A stretch of DNA of 38,192 nt from Streptomyces sp. JJ36 (GCF_021696945.1 NZ_JACYHE010000060.1:1-38192); one strand, 5' to 3'; positions 17,743 through 26,148 are shown, counted from the first letter of the stretch. Notes: generated by a model from the sequence alone, not told the origin. Numbers and translations: made by a program.

Positions 17743-17823
17743 CGCAGTGAGCGAGCACGACACCGCCGCCGGGGGCCGCTCCGGCGGCCGCCCGGCGGCA
17801 CCCCGGGGGAAAGGCGAGAAACC

Positions 17824-20800
17824 ATGACCGAACCACCCGCGCAGCACATCGCCGGGCTCTCCCCGGAGCGGCGCGCGCTGCTGGCCGAACGGCTGCGAGC
17901 CCGGACCCGGACCACCGGTCGGCAGCAGGAGGCCGGGCGTGCGGGGCCCTGTACGGGCCCGGCCGCCCCGCCGGGACCGGCACCCGCCTCGACGGCACAG
18001 CGCCGGCTGCACTTCCTGGACAGCTACCGCACCGGATCACCGCTCTACCTCGTGCCCGCCGCCTTCGACCTCACCGGACCGCTCGACGTACCGGCGCTGG
18101 GCCGGGCCCTCACCGAACTGGTGCGTCGGCACGACGTCCTGCGGACCGTGTTCGAGGAACGCGGCGACAGCCTGGTGCAGGTCGTACAGGAGCCCTTCCC
18201 GCTGGCTCCGGAGCCCGTCGACCTCTCGGGGCTGCCGGAAGGCGACCGGGCGGCCCGGCTGCGCGCCGCCGCCGCGGCCGAGACCCAGCCGGCCATGGAC
18301 CTCTCGACCGGCCCCCTGATCCGTGCCGAGCTGCTGGCCCTCGCCCCCCGGGAGCACCGCCTCGTCCTCACCCTCCACCACATCGTGGCGGACGGCTGGA
18401 CACTGAGCCTGCTCGTCCGTGAGTTCGCCGTGCTCTACGAGGCCTATGCCGGGGGCCTGACCCCCCGGCTGGACCCGCCTCCGCTCCAGTACGGCGATCA
18501 CGCCGTCGCCGAGCGCGCCCGCCTGGCGGGCGCGCCGGCCCGCGACGAGCTGGAGTGGTGGACCAGCCGGCTCCGCGGGCTGCCGCCCCTGGACATGCCG
18601 ACCGACCGTCCCCGCCCGGCGGTGCAGGGCTGGGCCGGGGCGCGGCACACCTTCACGGTGCCCGCCGGGCTGACCGGACACCTCCGCGACCTCGCGGGCC
18701 GCACCGGCACCACCCTCTTCACGGTGCTCCTCGCCGCCTACGCCGTCGTTCTGCACCGCTGCAGCGGGCAGCGGGACTTCGCCGTCGGCAGCGCCGTCGC
18801 AGGCCGTACCACGCCCGAGGTCGAGGGGCTCGCCGGGCTGGTCGCCAACACCCTGGTGCTGCGCACCGAGGTGAGCGGGACCACCGCCTTCGAGGACCTC
18901 CTCGCGTCCGTGGCGGACACGGTGCTGGACGCCCACGAACGCCAGCAGACACCGTTCGAGGCGCTGGTGGACAGGCTCGAGGAGGACCGCGACCCGAGCC
19001 GTCACCCGTTGTTCCAGGCCTCCTTCAACCTGCAGAACGTGCCGCCCTTCCACGAGGTCAGCACGGGCGGGCTGCGCATGACCTTCCGGGACATGACCGG
19101 TGACACCGCCAAGTGCGATCTCGGCCTCGCTCTGCTGGAGACGGAGGCCGGACTCCGCGGCGAACTGGAGTACAGCACGGAACTCTTCGACCGGACCACC
19201 GCGGAGCGCCTCGCCGGCCACTACCTCTCCGTGCTGCGCGGTGTCGCTGCCGACGCCGGGCGCCCGGTGGGGGAACTGCCGCTGATGTCCGCGCGGGAAC
19301 GGGACGCGCTGGTGGCCGGAAGTGCGGGCGCACCCCTGGAGGTTCCGGCCACACCGGTTCACCGGCTGGTAGCACGCCGTGCACGTGCCGCGCCCGGCGC
19401 CCCCGCCCTGGTGACGACCGGACGGACCTACTCGTACGCCGAGATGGACCGCTGTGCGGACGCGCTCGCCCGGCGGCTGAGGGAGCTGGGCGCCGGTCCG
19501 GAGCGACTGGTGGGCATCGGGCTGGAGCGCTCCGCCGAACAGGTCATCGCGTGCCTGGCCGTCCTCAAGTCCGGCGCGGCCTTCGTGCCGATGGACCCCC
19601 AGTACCCGTCGGACCGGCTGGCCGCCATCCGTGAGGACGCCGGCCTCCGGTTGCTGATCACCGATCGCCGGCTGCGCACCCGCTTCCCGATGGGCCGGAC
19701 GACCCTGGTGTACGTCGAGGACGCGCTGACGGCTGCCGGTACCGGGGGCCCGCCGGAGTGCGGTGCCCACCGGGAGTCCGGAACGGACGCGGAACCCGAG
19801 GCGATTCCCGGGCACGCGCCGCAGCGCACGCCCGAGGGAGGGGACCTCCCGTCCCGTCTCGCCTATGTGCTGCACACCTCGGGATCGACCGGGCGGCCCA
19901 AGGGCGTCGCCGTCGAGCACCGCAACCTGTCGAACTTCGTCGCGTGGTACTCCGCCGAGTACGGTCTCAGCCCTGAGGACCGGGTGGCGCTGCTGTTCAG
20001 CCCGGGCTTCGACGCGTCCCTCTGCGACGTCTGGCCGACGCTGTGCTCCGGCGCCGCCATCCACGTCGCTCCCGAGGAGGCGCGGACCGACCCCGCCCGG
20101 CTGGCCCGCTGGCTGGTGGACGAGGGGGTGACCGTCACCGCGGTGCCGACACCTCTCGGCGAGGCCCTCCTCGCCGCGGACCTGACCGACCGTGCGCGGC
20201 TGCGCACGCTGCTCGTGGGGGGCGAGGCGCTGACGCGGCGCCCGGACGAGAGCACTCCGTTCCGGATGGTCAACGTCTACGGACCGGCCGAGACGACGGT
20301 GATCGCCACCACCGGTGCCGTGGAGCCCGGCCCGCCGGACGCGGAGACCCGGCTGCCGTCCATCGGCGGACCCATCGCCAATCTGGAGGCCCACGTGCTG
20401 GACAGCCGGCTCCAGCCCGTCCCGGTCGGCGTGCCGGGCGAACTGCACATCGGCGGCGCCCAGGTGTCCAGGGGCTATCTGAACCGCCCAGGGCACACCG
20501 CCGAGCGTTTCCTGCCCGACCCGTTCTCCGGCAGGGCCGGTGCCCGGCTCTATGCGACCGGGGATGTCGTGCGCCGGCTGCCCGGAGGCGGACTGGACTT
20601 CGTGGGCCGCATCGACGACCAGGTCAAGATCCGTGGCTTCCGGATCGAACTGGGTGAGGTGGAGGCCGCGCTCCGTTCCCACCCGGCGATCTCCGAGGCG
20701 GCCGTGACCGTCCGCTCCGGCGGGGCACGGCAGCGGGCGCTCATCGCCCATCTCGTACCGGCGGAAGCCGGTCCTGTGGCCGCCGACGTCCGCCGCCATC

Positions 20801-21297
20801 TCAAGGACCTGCTGCCGCACTATATGGTGCCCGCCCAGTTCGTCGTGCGGGACGACCTGCCGCTCACGGTGCACGGCAAGGTCGACCGCAAGGCACTGGC
20901 CGCCGCCCCGCTGCCTGCGGACGACGGTGCCGTGGAGGAGACCGTCCCGCCGCGCGGTCCCGTGGAGGAGCGTGTCGCCCGGCTCTGGTGCGAAGTCCTG
21001 GACGTTCCCTCCGTAGGTGCCCACGACAACTTCTTCGACCTGGGGGGTCATTCGTTCCTCGTGCTGAAGCTCCAGGAACGGCTGCGCGAGACCGTGGGAC
21101 ACGAGGTCCCGGTGGTCGCCGTGTTCCAGCACCCGACGGTGGCCGCATTCGCCGCCTACCTGGACAGCGCGACGAAGGGGGAGACGCAGCCCGGGCGCCC
21201 CGGGGCGGAGGGCCCCGCCGCACCGGAGGCGTGGGCCGGCCGCCGCCGGGCCGCGCTGGACCGGGCGAAGCGCAACCGCCGTCCCCGCGCGGGTTGA
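17824..21297 (+). CDS. NRPS 2: condensation-adenylation-thiolation module
   Basis: 1157 residues. The N-terminus (QHIAGLSPERRALLAERL) closely matches that of PKS subunit 3 and is a probable docking helix. C domain: about 60-490, with a canonical HHIVADG (185-191), the standard condensation type. A domain: about 515-1010, with HTSGSTGRPKG near 684, NVYGPAETT, YATGDVVRR and Lys in HGKVDRK. A low-complexity insert of about 35 residues (around 642-676) precedes the phosphate-binding loop. The specificity residues by hand alignment are D-A-C-A-L-G-V-V-I-K, which I cannot match to a known substrate. T domain: Ser1077 in GGHSF. The tail is Arg/Lys/Ala-rich (AGRRRAALDRAKRNRR). There is no thioesterase, reductase or terminal condensation domain, so the product is either handed on or released by another enzyme. 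Start ATG 17824, preceded by AAAGGCGAGA. Confidence 0.96.
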   Translation: MTEPPAQHIAGLSPERRALLAERLRARTRTTGRQQEAGRAGPCTGPAAPPGPAPASTAQRRLHFLDSYRTGSPLYLVPAAFDLTGPLDVPALGRALTELVRRHDVLRTVFEERGDSLVQVVQEPFPLAPEPVDLSGLPEGDRAARLRAAAAAETQPAMDLSTGPLIRAELLALAPREHRLVLTLHHIVADGWTLSLLVREFAVLYEAYAGGLTPRLDPPPLQYGDHAVAERARLAGAPARDELEWWTSRLRGLPPLDMPTDRPRPAVQGWAGARHTFTVPAGLTGHLRDLAGRTGTTLFTVLLAAYAVVLHRCSGQRDFAVGSAVAGRTTPEVEGLAGLVANTLVLRTEVSGTTAFEDLLASVADTVLDAHERQQTPFEALVDRLEEDRDPSRHPLFQASFNLQNVPPFHEVSTGGLRMTFRDMTGDTAKCDLGLALLETEAGLRGELEYSTELFDRTTAERLAGHYLSVLRGVAADAGRPVGELPLMSARERDALVAGSAGAPLEVPATPVHRLVARRARAAPGAPALVTTGRTYSYAEMDRCADALARRLRELGAGPERLVGIGLERSAEQVIACLAVLKSGAAFVPMDPQYPSDRLAAIREDAGLRLLITDRRLRTRFPMGRTTLVYVEDALTAAGTGGPPECGAHRESGTDAEPEAIPGHAPQRTPEGGDLPSRLAYVLHTSGSTGRPKGVAVEHRNLSNFVAWYSAEYGLSPEDRVALLFSPGFDASLCDVWPTLCSGAAIHVAPEEARTDPARLARWLVDEGVTVTAVPTPLGEALLAADLTDRARLRTLLVGGEALTRRPDESTPFRMVNVYGPAETTVIATTGAVEPGPPDAETRLPSIGGPIANLEAHVLDSRLQPVPVGVPGELHIGGAQVSRGYLNRPGHTAERFLPDPFSGRAGARLYATGDVVRRLPGGGLDFVGRIDDQVKIRGFRIELGEVEAALRSHPAISEAAVTVRSGGARQRALIAHLVPAEAGPVAADVRRHLKDLLPHYMVPAQFVVRDDLPLTVHGKVDRKALAAAPLPADDGAVEETVPPRGPVEERVARLWCEVLDVPSVGAHDNFFDLGGHSFLVLKLQERLRETVGHEVPVVAVFQHPTVAAFAAYLDSATKGETQPGRPGAEGPAAPEAWAGRRRAALDRAKRNRRPRAG

Positions 21298-21378
21298 GTG
21301 CCTCCGCCCGCCACGCCCGCCGCCGTGGCGCGGCCCGCCCGGGGCAGTCCGCCCGCCACCCGAGAAGAACGGATCACC

Positions 21379-22551
21379 ATGGACCTGGCAGACCCAGACC
21401 TCTACCTCGCGCACGAACGCTTCGCCATGTGGCAGGAGTACTCCGACGCGGACGCCCGGATCTGGAGCGAGGCCGGAGGCTCCCCGGGAGGGTTCTGGTC
21501 GCTCTTCTCCCACCGGGACTGCGGCGCGGTGCTCGGTCCCCGGGCGCCGTTCACCTCCGAACACGGCATGATGATCGGATTCGACGCCGCGCACTCCGAC
21601 GACGCCGGCGGCCGCATGCTGGTGGTCACCGACGGGGAGCACCATTCTCATCTGAGGCGCCTCATCGGCCCGTTCCTGTCCCGGATGCGCGCCCCGGAAC
21701 TCGACTCCGTGCTGGAACGCGAGGTCGGGGACGTCGTCGACCGGCTGTCGGCGTCCGCCTCCGTCGACGTCGCCGACGACATCGGCCCCAGGCTGCCGGC
21801 GGCGATCGTGTGCGCGGTCCTCGGTGTGCCCAGCAGCGACCGTGAGCGGCTGATCGACCTCACGAACCATGCGTTCGGGGGCGCCGAGAGCCGCTTCGAC
21901 AGGATGACCCCGTCCGAGGCCCACATGGAGATCCTGGGCTACTTCCACGATCTGGTGGCGGAACGTGAGCGGGATCCAGGCGACGACCTGATCAGCACCC
22001 TGCTCGCCGACGGGCGGCTCAGCGCCGACGACGCCGTGCTGAACTGCGACAACGTGCTCATCGGCGGCAACGAGACGACCCGCCACGCGATCACGGGAGC
22101 CGTCCACGCCCTTGCCGTCTTCCCCGCTGTGCTGGAGGAGCTCCGGCGGGACCCCGGTCTCCTGGACCCGGCGGTGGAAGAGGTCATCCGCTGGACGTCT
22201 CCGGCGGCTCATGTGCTCCGGGTCGCGACCGACGACTTCTCGCTCGGCGAGTGGACGGTCCGCAAGGGCGACCCCGTCGTCGCCTGGCTCGCCGCCGCCA
22301 ACCGCGACGGACGGCAGTTCAGGGATCCGCACGCCTTCCTGCCGGGCCGCAGGCCGAACCGTCATCTCGGGTTCGGCACCGGTCCCCACCACTGCCTCGG
22401 GGGTGCCCTCGCCCGTATCGAGCTACGGGAACTGCTGCATGCGCTGAGCCGGGAGGTCGACTCCGTCCGGCTCGTGTCGGAGCCGCAGGGGATGCGCTCG
22501 AACCTCGTCCAGGGCTACAGCAGCCTGGAGGTAGCGGTGCGCAGGCGCTGA
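21379..22551 (+). CDS. Cytochrome P450, cluster tailoring oxidase
   Basis: 390 residues, the usual size of a soluble bacterial P450. Haem-binding segment LGFGTGPHHCLGG with ligand Cys339. ExxR is Glu268-Arg271. The I-helix segment is IGGNETTR (228-235), with Asn where many bacterial P450s have His or Asp before the Glu-Thr pair. It presumably hydroxylates or otherwise oxidises the PKS/NRPS product or a carrier-bound intermediate. I recall GGNET-type I helices in P450s acting on carrier-bound amino acids, but cannot confirm it here. The start at ATG 21379 was preferred over a non-conserved extension from 21298. It needs ferredoxin and reductase, which are not in this window. Confidence 0.93.
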   Translation: MDLADPDLYLAHERFAMWQEYSDADARIWSEAGGSPGGFWSLFSHRDCGAVLGPRAPFTSEHGMMIGFDAAHSDDAGGRMLVVTDGEHHSHLRRLIGPFLSRMRAPELDSVLEREVGDVVDRLSASASVDVADDIGPRLPAAIVCAVLGVPSSDRERLIDLTNHAFGGAESRFDRMTPSEAHMEILGYFHDLVAERERDPGDDLISTLLADGRLSADDAVLNCDNVLIGGNETTRHAITGAVHALAVFPAVLEELRRDPGLLDPAVEEVIRWTSPAAHVLRVATDDFSLGEWTVRKGDPVVAWLAAANRDGRQFRDPHAFLPGRRPNRHLGFGTGPHHCLGGALARIELRELLHALSREVDSVRLVSEPQGMRSNLVQGYSSLEVAVRRR

Positions 22552-22554
22552 CGG

Positions 22555-22601
22555 CGCCCGGGGGGTGACGGGCCGGACGCCGGTCCGTCACCCCCCGGGC
22601 G
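22555..22601. terminator. Bidirectional terminator between convergent P450 and methyltransferase genes
   Basis: A 17-bp perfect inverted repeat (22555-22571 against 22585-22601) with a 13-base spacer, itself partly self-complementary. It fills most of the 59-bp gap between the P450 stop and the methyltransferase stop. It lacks a T-run on either side, as is common for actinomycete terminators. Confidence 0.75.
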
Positions 22602-22610
22602 TGCGGCCCC

Positions 22611-23465
22611 TCACCCGGCCAGGGCGTCCACTTCGTAGAGCCGCGTGCCCTTCAGCCCCGGGTCCTGCCGTACCCGGGACACGAATCCGCGGTCGTGCAG
22701 CAGGGCGCGGACGGCGTCCAGCCGCCCTTCGTCGTCGTGCACCTCGGCGACGACGTTGCGGATGCGGGACCAGTCGCCGTCCCCGACTCCGCGCAGAACG
22801 TCCAGCTCCGCCCGCTCGACGTCCACCTTCAGCAGTGCCACCTCGGCGATCCCGTGGCGGTCCAGCACCTGGGAGACGGTGACTGCGTCGACCTCCACGG
22901 GACGTCCCTCGTGCAGGTCCTCCACCAGCAGCTCGATCGATTCCTCGTCCATGCCGCCGTTCCGCAGGTAGGTCCGGGTGACCTCGTCGTCCGCCTCCCG
23001 GTCCGCGTAGAGGCCGGAGTTGCCGGGGGCCTCCGGGTAGTACTGGAGCGTCCGGACACCGGGCGCGTCGCAGACTGCGGCGCGGACAGCGGTGCCGTTC
23101 CGGACGTGAGCGGCGAGGTTCTCCTCCAGGCAGGAGAACAGCTCCGGTACGGGTTCGAGGGCGATGATCCGGGCCTCCGGCTGCGCCTCGGCGAACGCCA
23201 GGGACGCCAGGCCGACGTTCGCTCCGACGTCGACGACCACGTCCCCGGGACGCAGGCGAGCGGCGGCCCGTCGGTAGAACCCCTCCGAGGACATCTCGTT
23301 CCACAGCAGTCGTGCCTCCGCCGGACTCGTGCAGCGGACGCTCCGGCCGCCGAGCGTCAGCCGCGTTCCCGCGCCCCCGGCGTCCGCCGTCTCCTCTGTG
23401 CGCCCGGTCCGCCGCGCTGCTGCGGCTCCCGGTGCCGTCCCCGCCGTCGTCGTGCTGTCACTCAC
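22611..23465 (-). CDS. FkbM-family SAM-dependent methyltransferase
   Basis: 284 residues. Residues around 80-105 hold the SAM-binding VVVDVGANVGLASLAF followed by IIALEPVPE. A downstream LLKVDVERAELDVLRGV is the typical FkbM-domain signature (FkbM itself is an O-methyltransferase of FK506 biosynthesis). It likely methylates a hydroxyl of the cluster product, possibly one introduced by the P450. The start is GTG at 23465, with GGGGAGAA just upstream; longer frames run into non-coding sequence. It runs convergent to the cluster operon and divergent from folC, so it has its own promoter in 23466-23736. The N-terminal 35 residues are low-complexity Ala/Thr/Gly. Confidence 0.9.
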   Translation of the reverse strand: MSDSTTTAGTAPGAAAARRTGRTEETADAGGAGTRLTLGGRSVRCTSPAEARLLWNEMSSEGFYRRAAARLRPGDVVVDVGANVGLASLAFAEAQPEARIIALEPVPELFSCLEENLAAHVRNGTAVRAAVCDAPGVRTLQYYPEAPGNSGLYADREADDEVTRTYLRNGGMDEESIELLVEDLHEGRPVEVDAVTVSQVLDRHGIAEVALLKVDVERAELDVLRGVGDGDWSRIRNVVAEVHDDEGRLDAVRALLHDRGFVSRVRQDPGLKGTRLYEVDALAG

Positions 23466-23528
23466 GGTCTTCTCCCCCTGTACCGGAAGCCGGTGCCCAC
23501 GGGGCCTGTCCCCGGCAGCACACGCCGG

Positions 23529-23563
23529 ACCGGATCCGGACCCGTGGATCCATGATGATCCAC
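23529..23563. promoter_or_regulatory. Cluster of palindromes in the methyltransferase-folC divergent gap
   Basis: Within the 271-bp gap 23466-23736, a 10-bp palindrome (ccggatccgg, 23530-23539) is followed by a 7-bp inverted repeat (gtggatc, 23544-23550, and gatccac, 23557-23563) around a 6-base spacer. The size would suit a dimeric repressor. A TANNNT -10-like hexamer for the minus strand overlaps 23565-23570 without a clear -35. The rest of the gap shows nothing I recognise. Confidence 0.3.
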
Positions 23564-23723
23564 AGCGTACCGGGACGCCGGCCGGGCGCGGGGCCGTCGA
23601 GCGAGGCCGGTGGGTACGGGACAAGGCCGGCACCGCCGCCCCCGCACGTGCGGTAGGCCGGCCGGGCGTCCCCGGGGGCGCGGACCGGGGCCACGGGTGC
23701 CGGGGGCCTCGTCCGGCTTTCCG

Positions 23724-23739
23724 TAGACTGGCCGGTGTG
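23724..23739 (+). promoter_or_regulatory. Leaderless -10 element for folC
   Basis: TAGACT at 23724-23729 ends seven bases before the GTG at 23737, and no ribosome-binding sequence lies between. This is the spacing expected for a leaderless transcript, common in actinomycetes. No good -35 hexamer is visible. Confidence 0.45.
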
Positions 23740-25263
23740 AGCGACCAGCCCCAGGAACCCGAGCCGGCCCCCGACGGGGAACCCGACGACTTCGAGCAGA
23801 TCGTCGGCCAGGAGACCGGGCGCGACCCGGACCTCGCCGTGATCGAGGCGGGCAGCAGGACCCTCCGCACCCAGACGGGGCCGCCGCAGGCAGACGTGGT
23901 GCCGGCGCGCCCGGAGGACCCGGAGACGGACCGGGCGCTGCGCGAGGTGGAGCAGGAGCTGGCGACCCGCTGGGGCGAGACCAAGCTGGAACCGTCGCGG
24001 GTCCGGATCGCCGCGCTGATGGACGTGCTGGGGGAGCCGCAGCGTGCGTACCCCGCGATCCATGTCACCGGCACCAACGGCAAGACGAGCACGGCACGCA
24101 TGATCGAGGTGCTGCTCGGTGCCTTCGACCTGCGCACCGGGCGCTACAGCAGCCCGCACGTGCAGTCGATCACCGAGCGGATCAGCGTGGACGGCGCCCC
24201 GCTCCCGGCCGAGCGGTTCGTGGAGACCTACCGGGACGTGCAGCCGTTCGTGGAGATGGTCGACGCGGAGCAGCCCTACCGGCTCTCCTTCTTCGAGGTG
24301 CTCACCGGAATGGCGTACGCGGCCTTCGCCGACGCGCCCGTGGACGCCGCGGTGGTCGAGGTCGGCATGGGCGGCACCTGGGACGCCACCAACGTCGTCG
24401 ACGGTCAGGTCGCCGTGATCACGCCCATAGCGCTGGACCACACCGACCGGCTCGGCGGGACCCCGGAGGAGATCGCCCGGGAGAAGTCCGGCATCGTCAA
24501 GCGGGACTCCACCGTGGTGCTGGCCCAGCAGCCGGTGGAGGCCGCCTCGGTGGTGCTGCGGAAGGCCGTCGAGGTGGACGCCACCGTGGCCCGGGAGGGC
24601 ATGGAGTTCGGCGTGGTCTCCCGGGAGGTGGCGGTCGGCGGGCAACTGCTGACCCTGCGCGGCCTGGGCGGCGAGTATCCGGACATCTTCCTGCCGATGC
24701 ACGGTGCGCACATGGCGCACAACGCCGCGGTGGCGCTGGCCGCCGTGGAGGCGTTCTTCGGCATCGGCACCGACCAGGCGCGCGAGCTGGACATCGACAC
24801 CATCCGGCAGGCCTTCGCCTCGGTCTCCACCCCGGGGCGCCTGGAGCTGGTCCGCACCTCGCCGTCGGTGCTGCTGGACGCCGCGCACAACCCGGCGGGC
24901 GCACAGGCCACCGCGGCGGCGGTCACCGAGGCGTTCGGCTTCAGCCGGCTGATCGGCGTGGTCGGGCCGAGCGGTGACAAGGACGTGCGCGGGCTGCTGG
25001 AGGCGTTCGAACCGATCTTCGCGGAGATCGTCTGCACCCGTAACTCCACCCACCGGGCGATGGACGTGGACGAACTGGCGGCGCTGGCGGTGGAGGTCTT
25101 CGGCGAGGAGCGGGTGCAGGTCGAGCCCCGGCTGGACGACGCCGTGGAGGAGGCCGTCTCCCTCGCCGAGGAGGAGGGCGAGTACGCCGGCGCGGGCGTG
25201 CTGGTCACGGGCTCCGTGATCACGGTCGGCGAGGCACGGCTGTTGCTGGGAGGGAAGCGCTGA
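23737..25263 (+). CDS. folC: Folylpolyglutamate synthase / dihydrofolate synthase
   Basis: 508 residues. It adds glutamate to (dihydro)folates using ATP in the cytoplasm. The P-loop HVTGTNGKTSTARM lies at residues 109-122, the Omega-loop region SSPHVQSITERIS follows, and conserved VGMGGTWDATNV and LDAAHNPAGAQ mark the Mur-ligase fold. The first 65 or so residues are an acidic, Pro/Glu-rich extension before the catalytic domain. The GTG start at 23737 fits the -10 element seven bases upstream. Much longer in-frame extensions reach under the methyltransferase gene and are not credible. The stop overlaps the next ATG (TGATG). In S. coelicolor valS precedes folC (from memory); here a secondary-metabolite gene does. 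Confidence 0.95.
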   Translation: MSDQPQEPEPAPDGEPDDFEQIVGQETGRDPDLAVIEAGSRTLRTQTGPPQADVVPARPEDPETDRALREVEQELATRWGETKLEPSRVRIAALMDVLGEPQRAYPAIHVTGTNGKTSTARMIEVLLGAFDLRTGRYSSPHVQSITERISVDGAPLPAERFVETYRDVQPFVEMVDAEQPYRLSFFEVLTGMAYAAFADAPVDAAVVEVGMGGTWDATNVVDGQVAVITPIALDHTDRLGGTPEEIAREKSGIVKRDSTVVLAQQPVEAASVVLRKAVEVDATVAREGMEFGVVSREVAVGGQLLTLRGLGGEYPDIFLPMHGAHMAHNAAVALAAVEAFFGIGTDQARELDIDTIRQAFASVSTPGRLELVRTSPSVLLDAAHNPAGAQATAAAVTEAFGFSRLIGVVGPSGDKDVRGLLEAFEPIFAEIVCTRNSTHRAMDVDELAALAVEVFGEERVQVEPRLDDAVEEAVSLAEEEGEYAGAGVLVTGSVITVGEARLLLGGKR

Positions 25264-25607
25264 TGCGGGTGCTGTGCGCGAGCACGCTGATCGGGGAGTT
25301 CTTCGTGATCGGCTTCGCGGGTCTGGTGGCCATGCAGCTCAGCGACGTCTCCACCGGCCTGGTGTGGGCGGTCAGCGGCACCGCGATGGTCCTGTGCCTG
25401 GTGCTCTGCGGCATGCTGACCCGGCCCGGCGGGGTGCCGCTGGGCTGGGCGCTCCAGCTCGCACTGATCGCCGGCGGCTTCGTGGTGCCCACGATGTTCT
25501 TCCTCGGCGCCTGTTTCGCGGGGCTCTGGTGGGCCTCGGTGCACTACGGCCGGAAGGTGGACGAGGCGAAGGCGGCGCGTGCGGCCGCCCAGCCTGACGC
25601 TGCGTGA
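25263..25607 (+). CDS. DUF4233 small integral membrane protein
   Basis: 114 residues with three to four hydrophobic segments, at roughly 4-26, 31-51 and 60-96, and a short charged C-terminal tail (RKVDEAKAARAA). It matches the actinobacterial DUF4233 family that sits between folC and ndk. Its function is not known. It starts in a TGATG overlap with folC and so is probably translated from the same message. Confidence 0.88.
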   Translation: MRVLCASTLIGEFFVIGFAGLVAMQLSDVSTGLVWAVSGTAMVLCLVLCGMLTRPGGVPLGWALQLALIAGGFVVPTMFFLGACFAGLWWASVHYGRKVDEAKAARAAAQPDAA

Positions 25608-25634
25608 CGGGGGCGGGGGGCGGCCGTGTAGCCT
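25605..25634 (+). promoter_or_regulatory. Candidate ndk promoter
   Basis: gtgacg at 25605-25610 (four matches to TTGACA) and TAGCCT at 25629-25634, spaced by 18 bases. It gives a leader of about 70 bases before ndk, which has its own ribosome site. The -35 overlaps the stop of the upstream gene. Confidence 0.35.
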
Positions 25635-25710
25635 CTGACCACCGCTGCACGCGTGACCACTGCCGTCCGGTCGACGTGGACCGGTCGCTGTCTTCCGAGG
25701 AGCCCGCACC

Positions 25711-26124
25711 ATGAGCCAGCGCACGCTCGTCCTGCTCAAGCCCGACGCCGTACGCCGCGGCCTGATCGGTGAGATCATCGGCCGCATCGAGAGCAAGGCG
25801 GGATGGACGATCCGGGCCCTCGAACTGCGCGATCTCGACCGCGCCGCGCTGGAGCAGCACTACGCGGAGCATGTGGACAAGCCGTTCTACCCGCCGCTGC
25901 TGGAGTTCATGACCTCCGGGCCCGCCGTGGTCATGGTGGTCGAGGGCGAACGGGTGATCGAGGGGATGCGTACGCTGGCCGGCCCGACCGACCCGATCGC
26001 CGCCACGCCGGGATCGATCCGCGGGGATTTCGGCACGATCGTGCGGGAGAATCTGATCCACGCCTCGGACTCCGAGGAGTCCGCGGCCCGAGAACTGAAG
26101 ATCTTTTTCCCGGATTTCTCCTGA
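25711..26124 (+). CDS. ndk: Nucleoside diphosphate kinase
   Basis: 137 residues, the standard length. It transfers the gamma-phosphate between nucleoside triphosphates and diphosphates through a phospho-histidine. RTLVLLKPDAVRRG at the N-terminus and NLIHASDS near the C-terminus, with catalytic His117, are conserved. The GAGGAG ribosome site is well placed. Its position between the folC pair and mreB is the usual Streptomyces order. Confidence 0.98.
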   Translation: MSQRTLVLLKPDAVRRGLIGEIIGRIESKAGWTIRALELRDLDRAALEQHYAEHVDKPFYPPLLEFMTSGPAVVMVVEGERVIEGMRTLAGPTDPIAATPGSIRGDFGTIVRENLIHASDSEESAARELKIFFPDFS

Positions 26125-26133
26125 TATCCACCC

Positions 26134-26148
26134 CTGACGGGGCGTCAG
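26134..26148 (+). terminator. Short hairpin after ndk
   Basis: A 6-bp perfect stem (ctgacg/cgtcag) with a 3-base loop, ten bases after the ndk stop. It has no T-run. It may be a weak terminator or a chance palindrome. Confidence 0.3.

Noticed and set aside
17743..17823. Small ORF between the thioesterase and NRPS 2
   Set aside because: It is a short Gly/Arg-rich frame without a ribosome site. It is the leader of NRPS 2, including its ribosome site.
23329..23736. FolC extended upstream to 23329
   Set aside because: It overlaps the methyltransferase and its ribosome site on the other strand, is low-complexity, and ignores the -10 element before GTG 23737.
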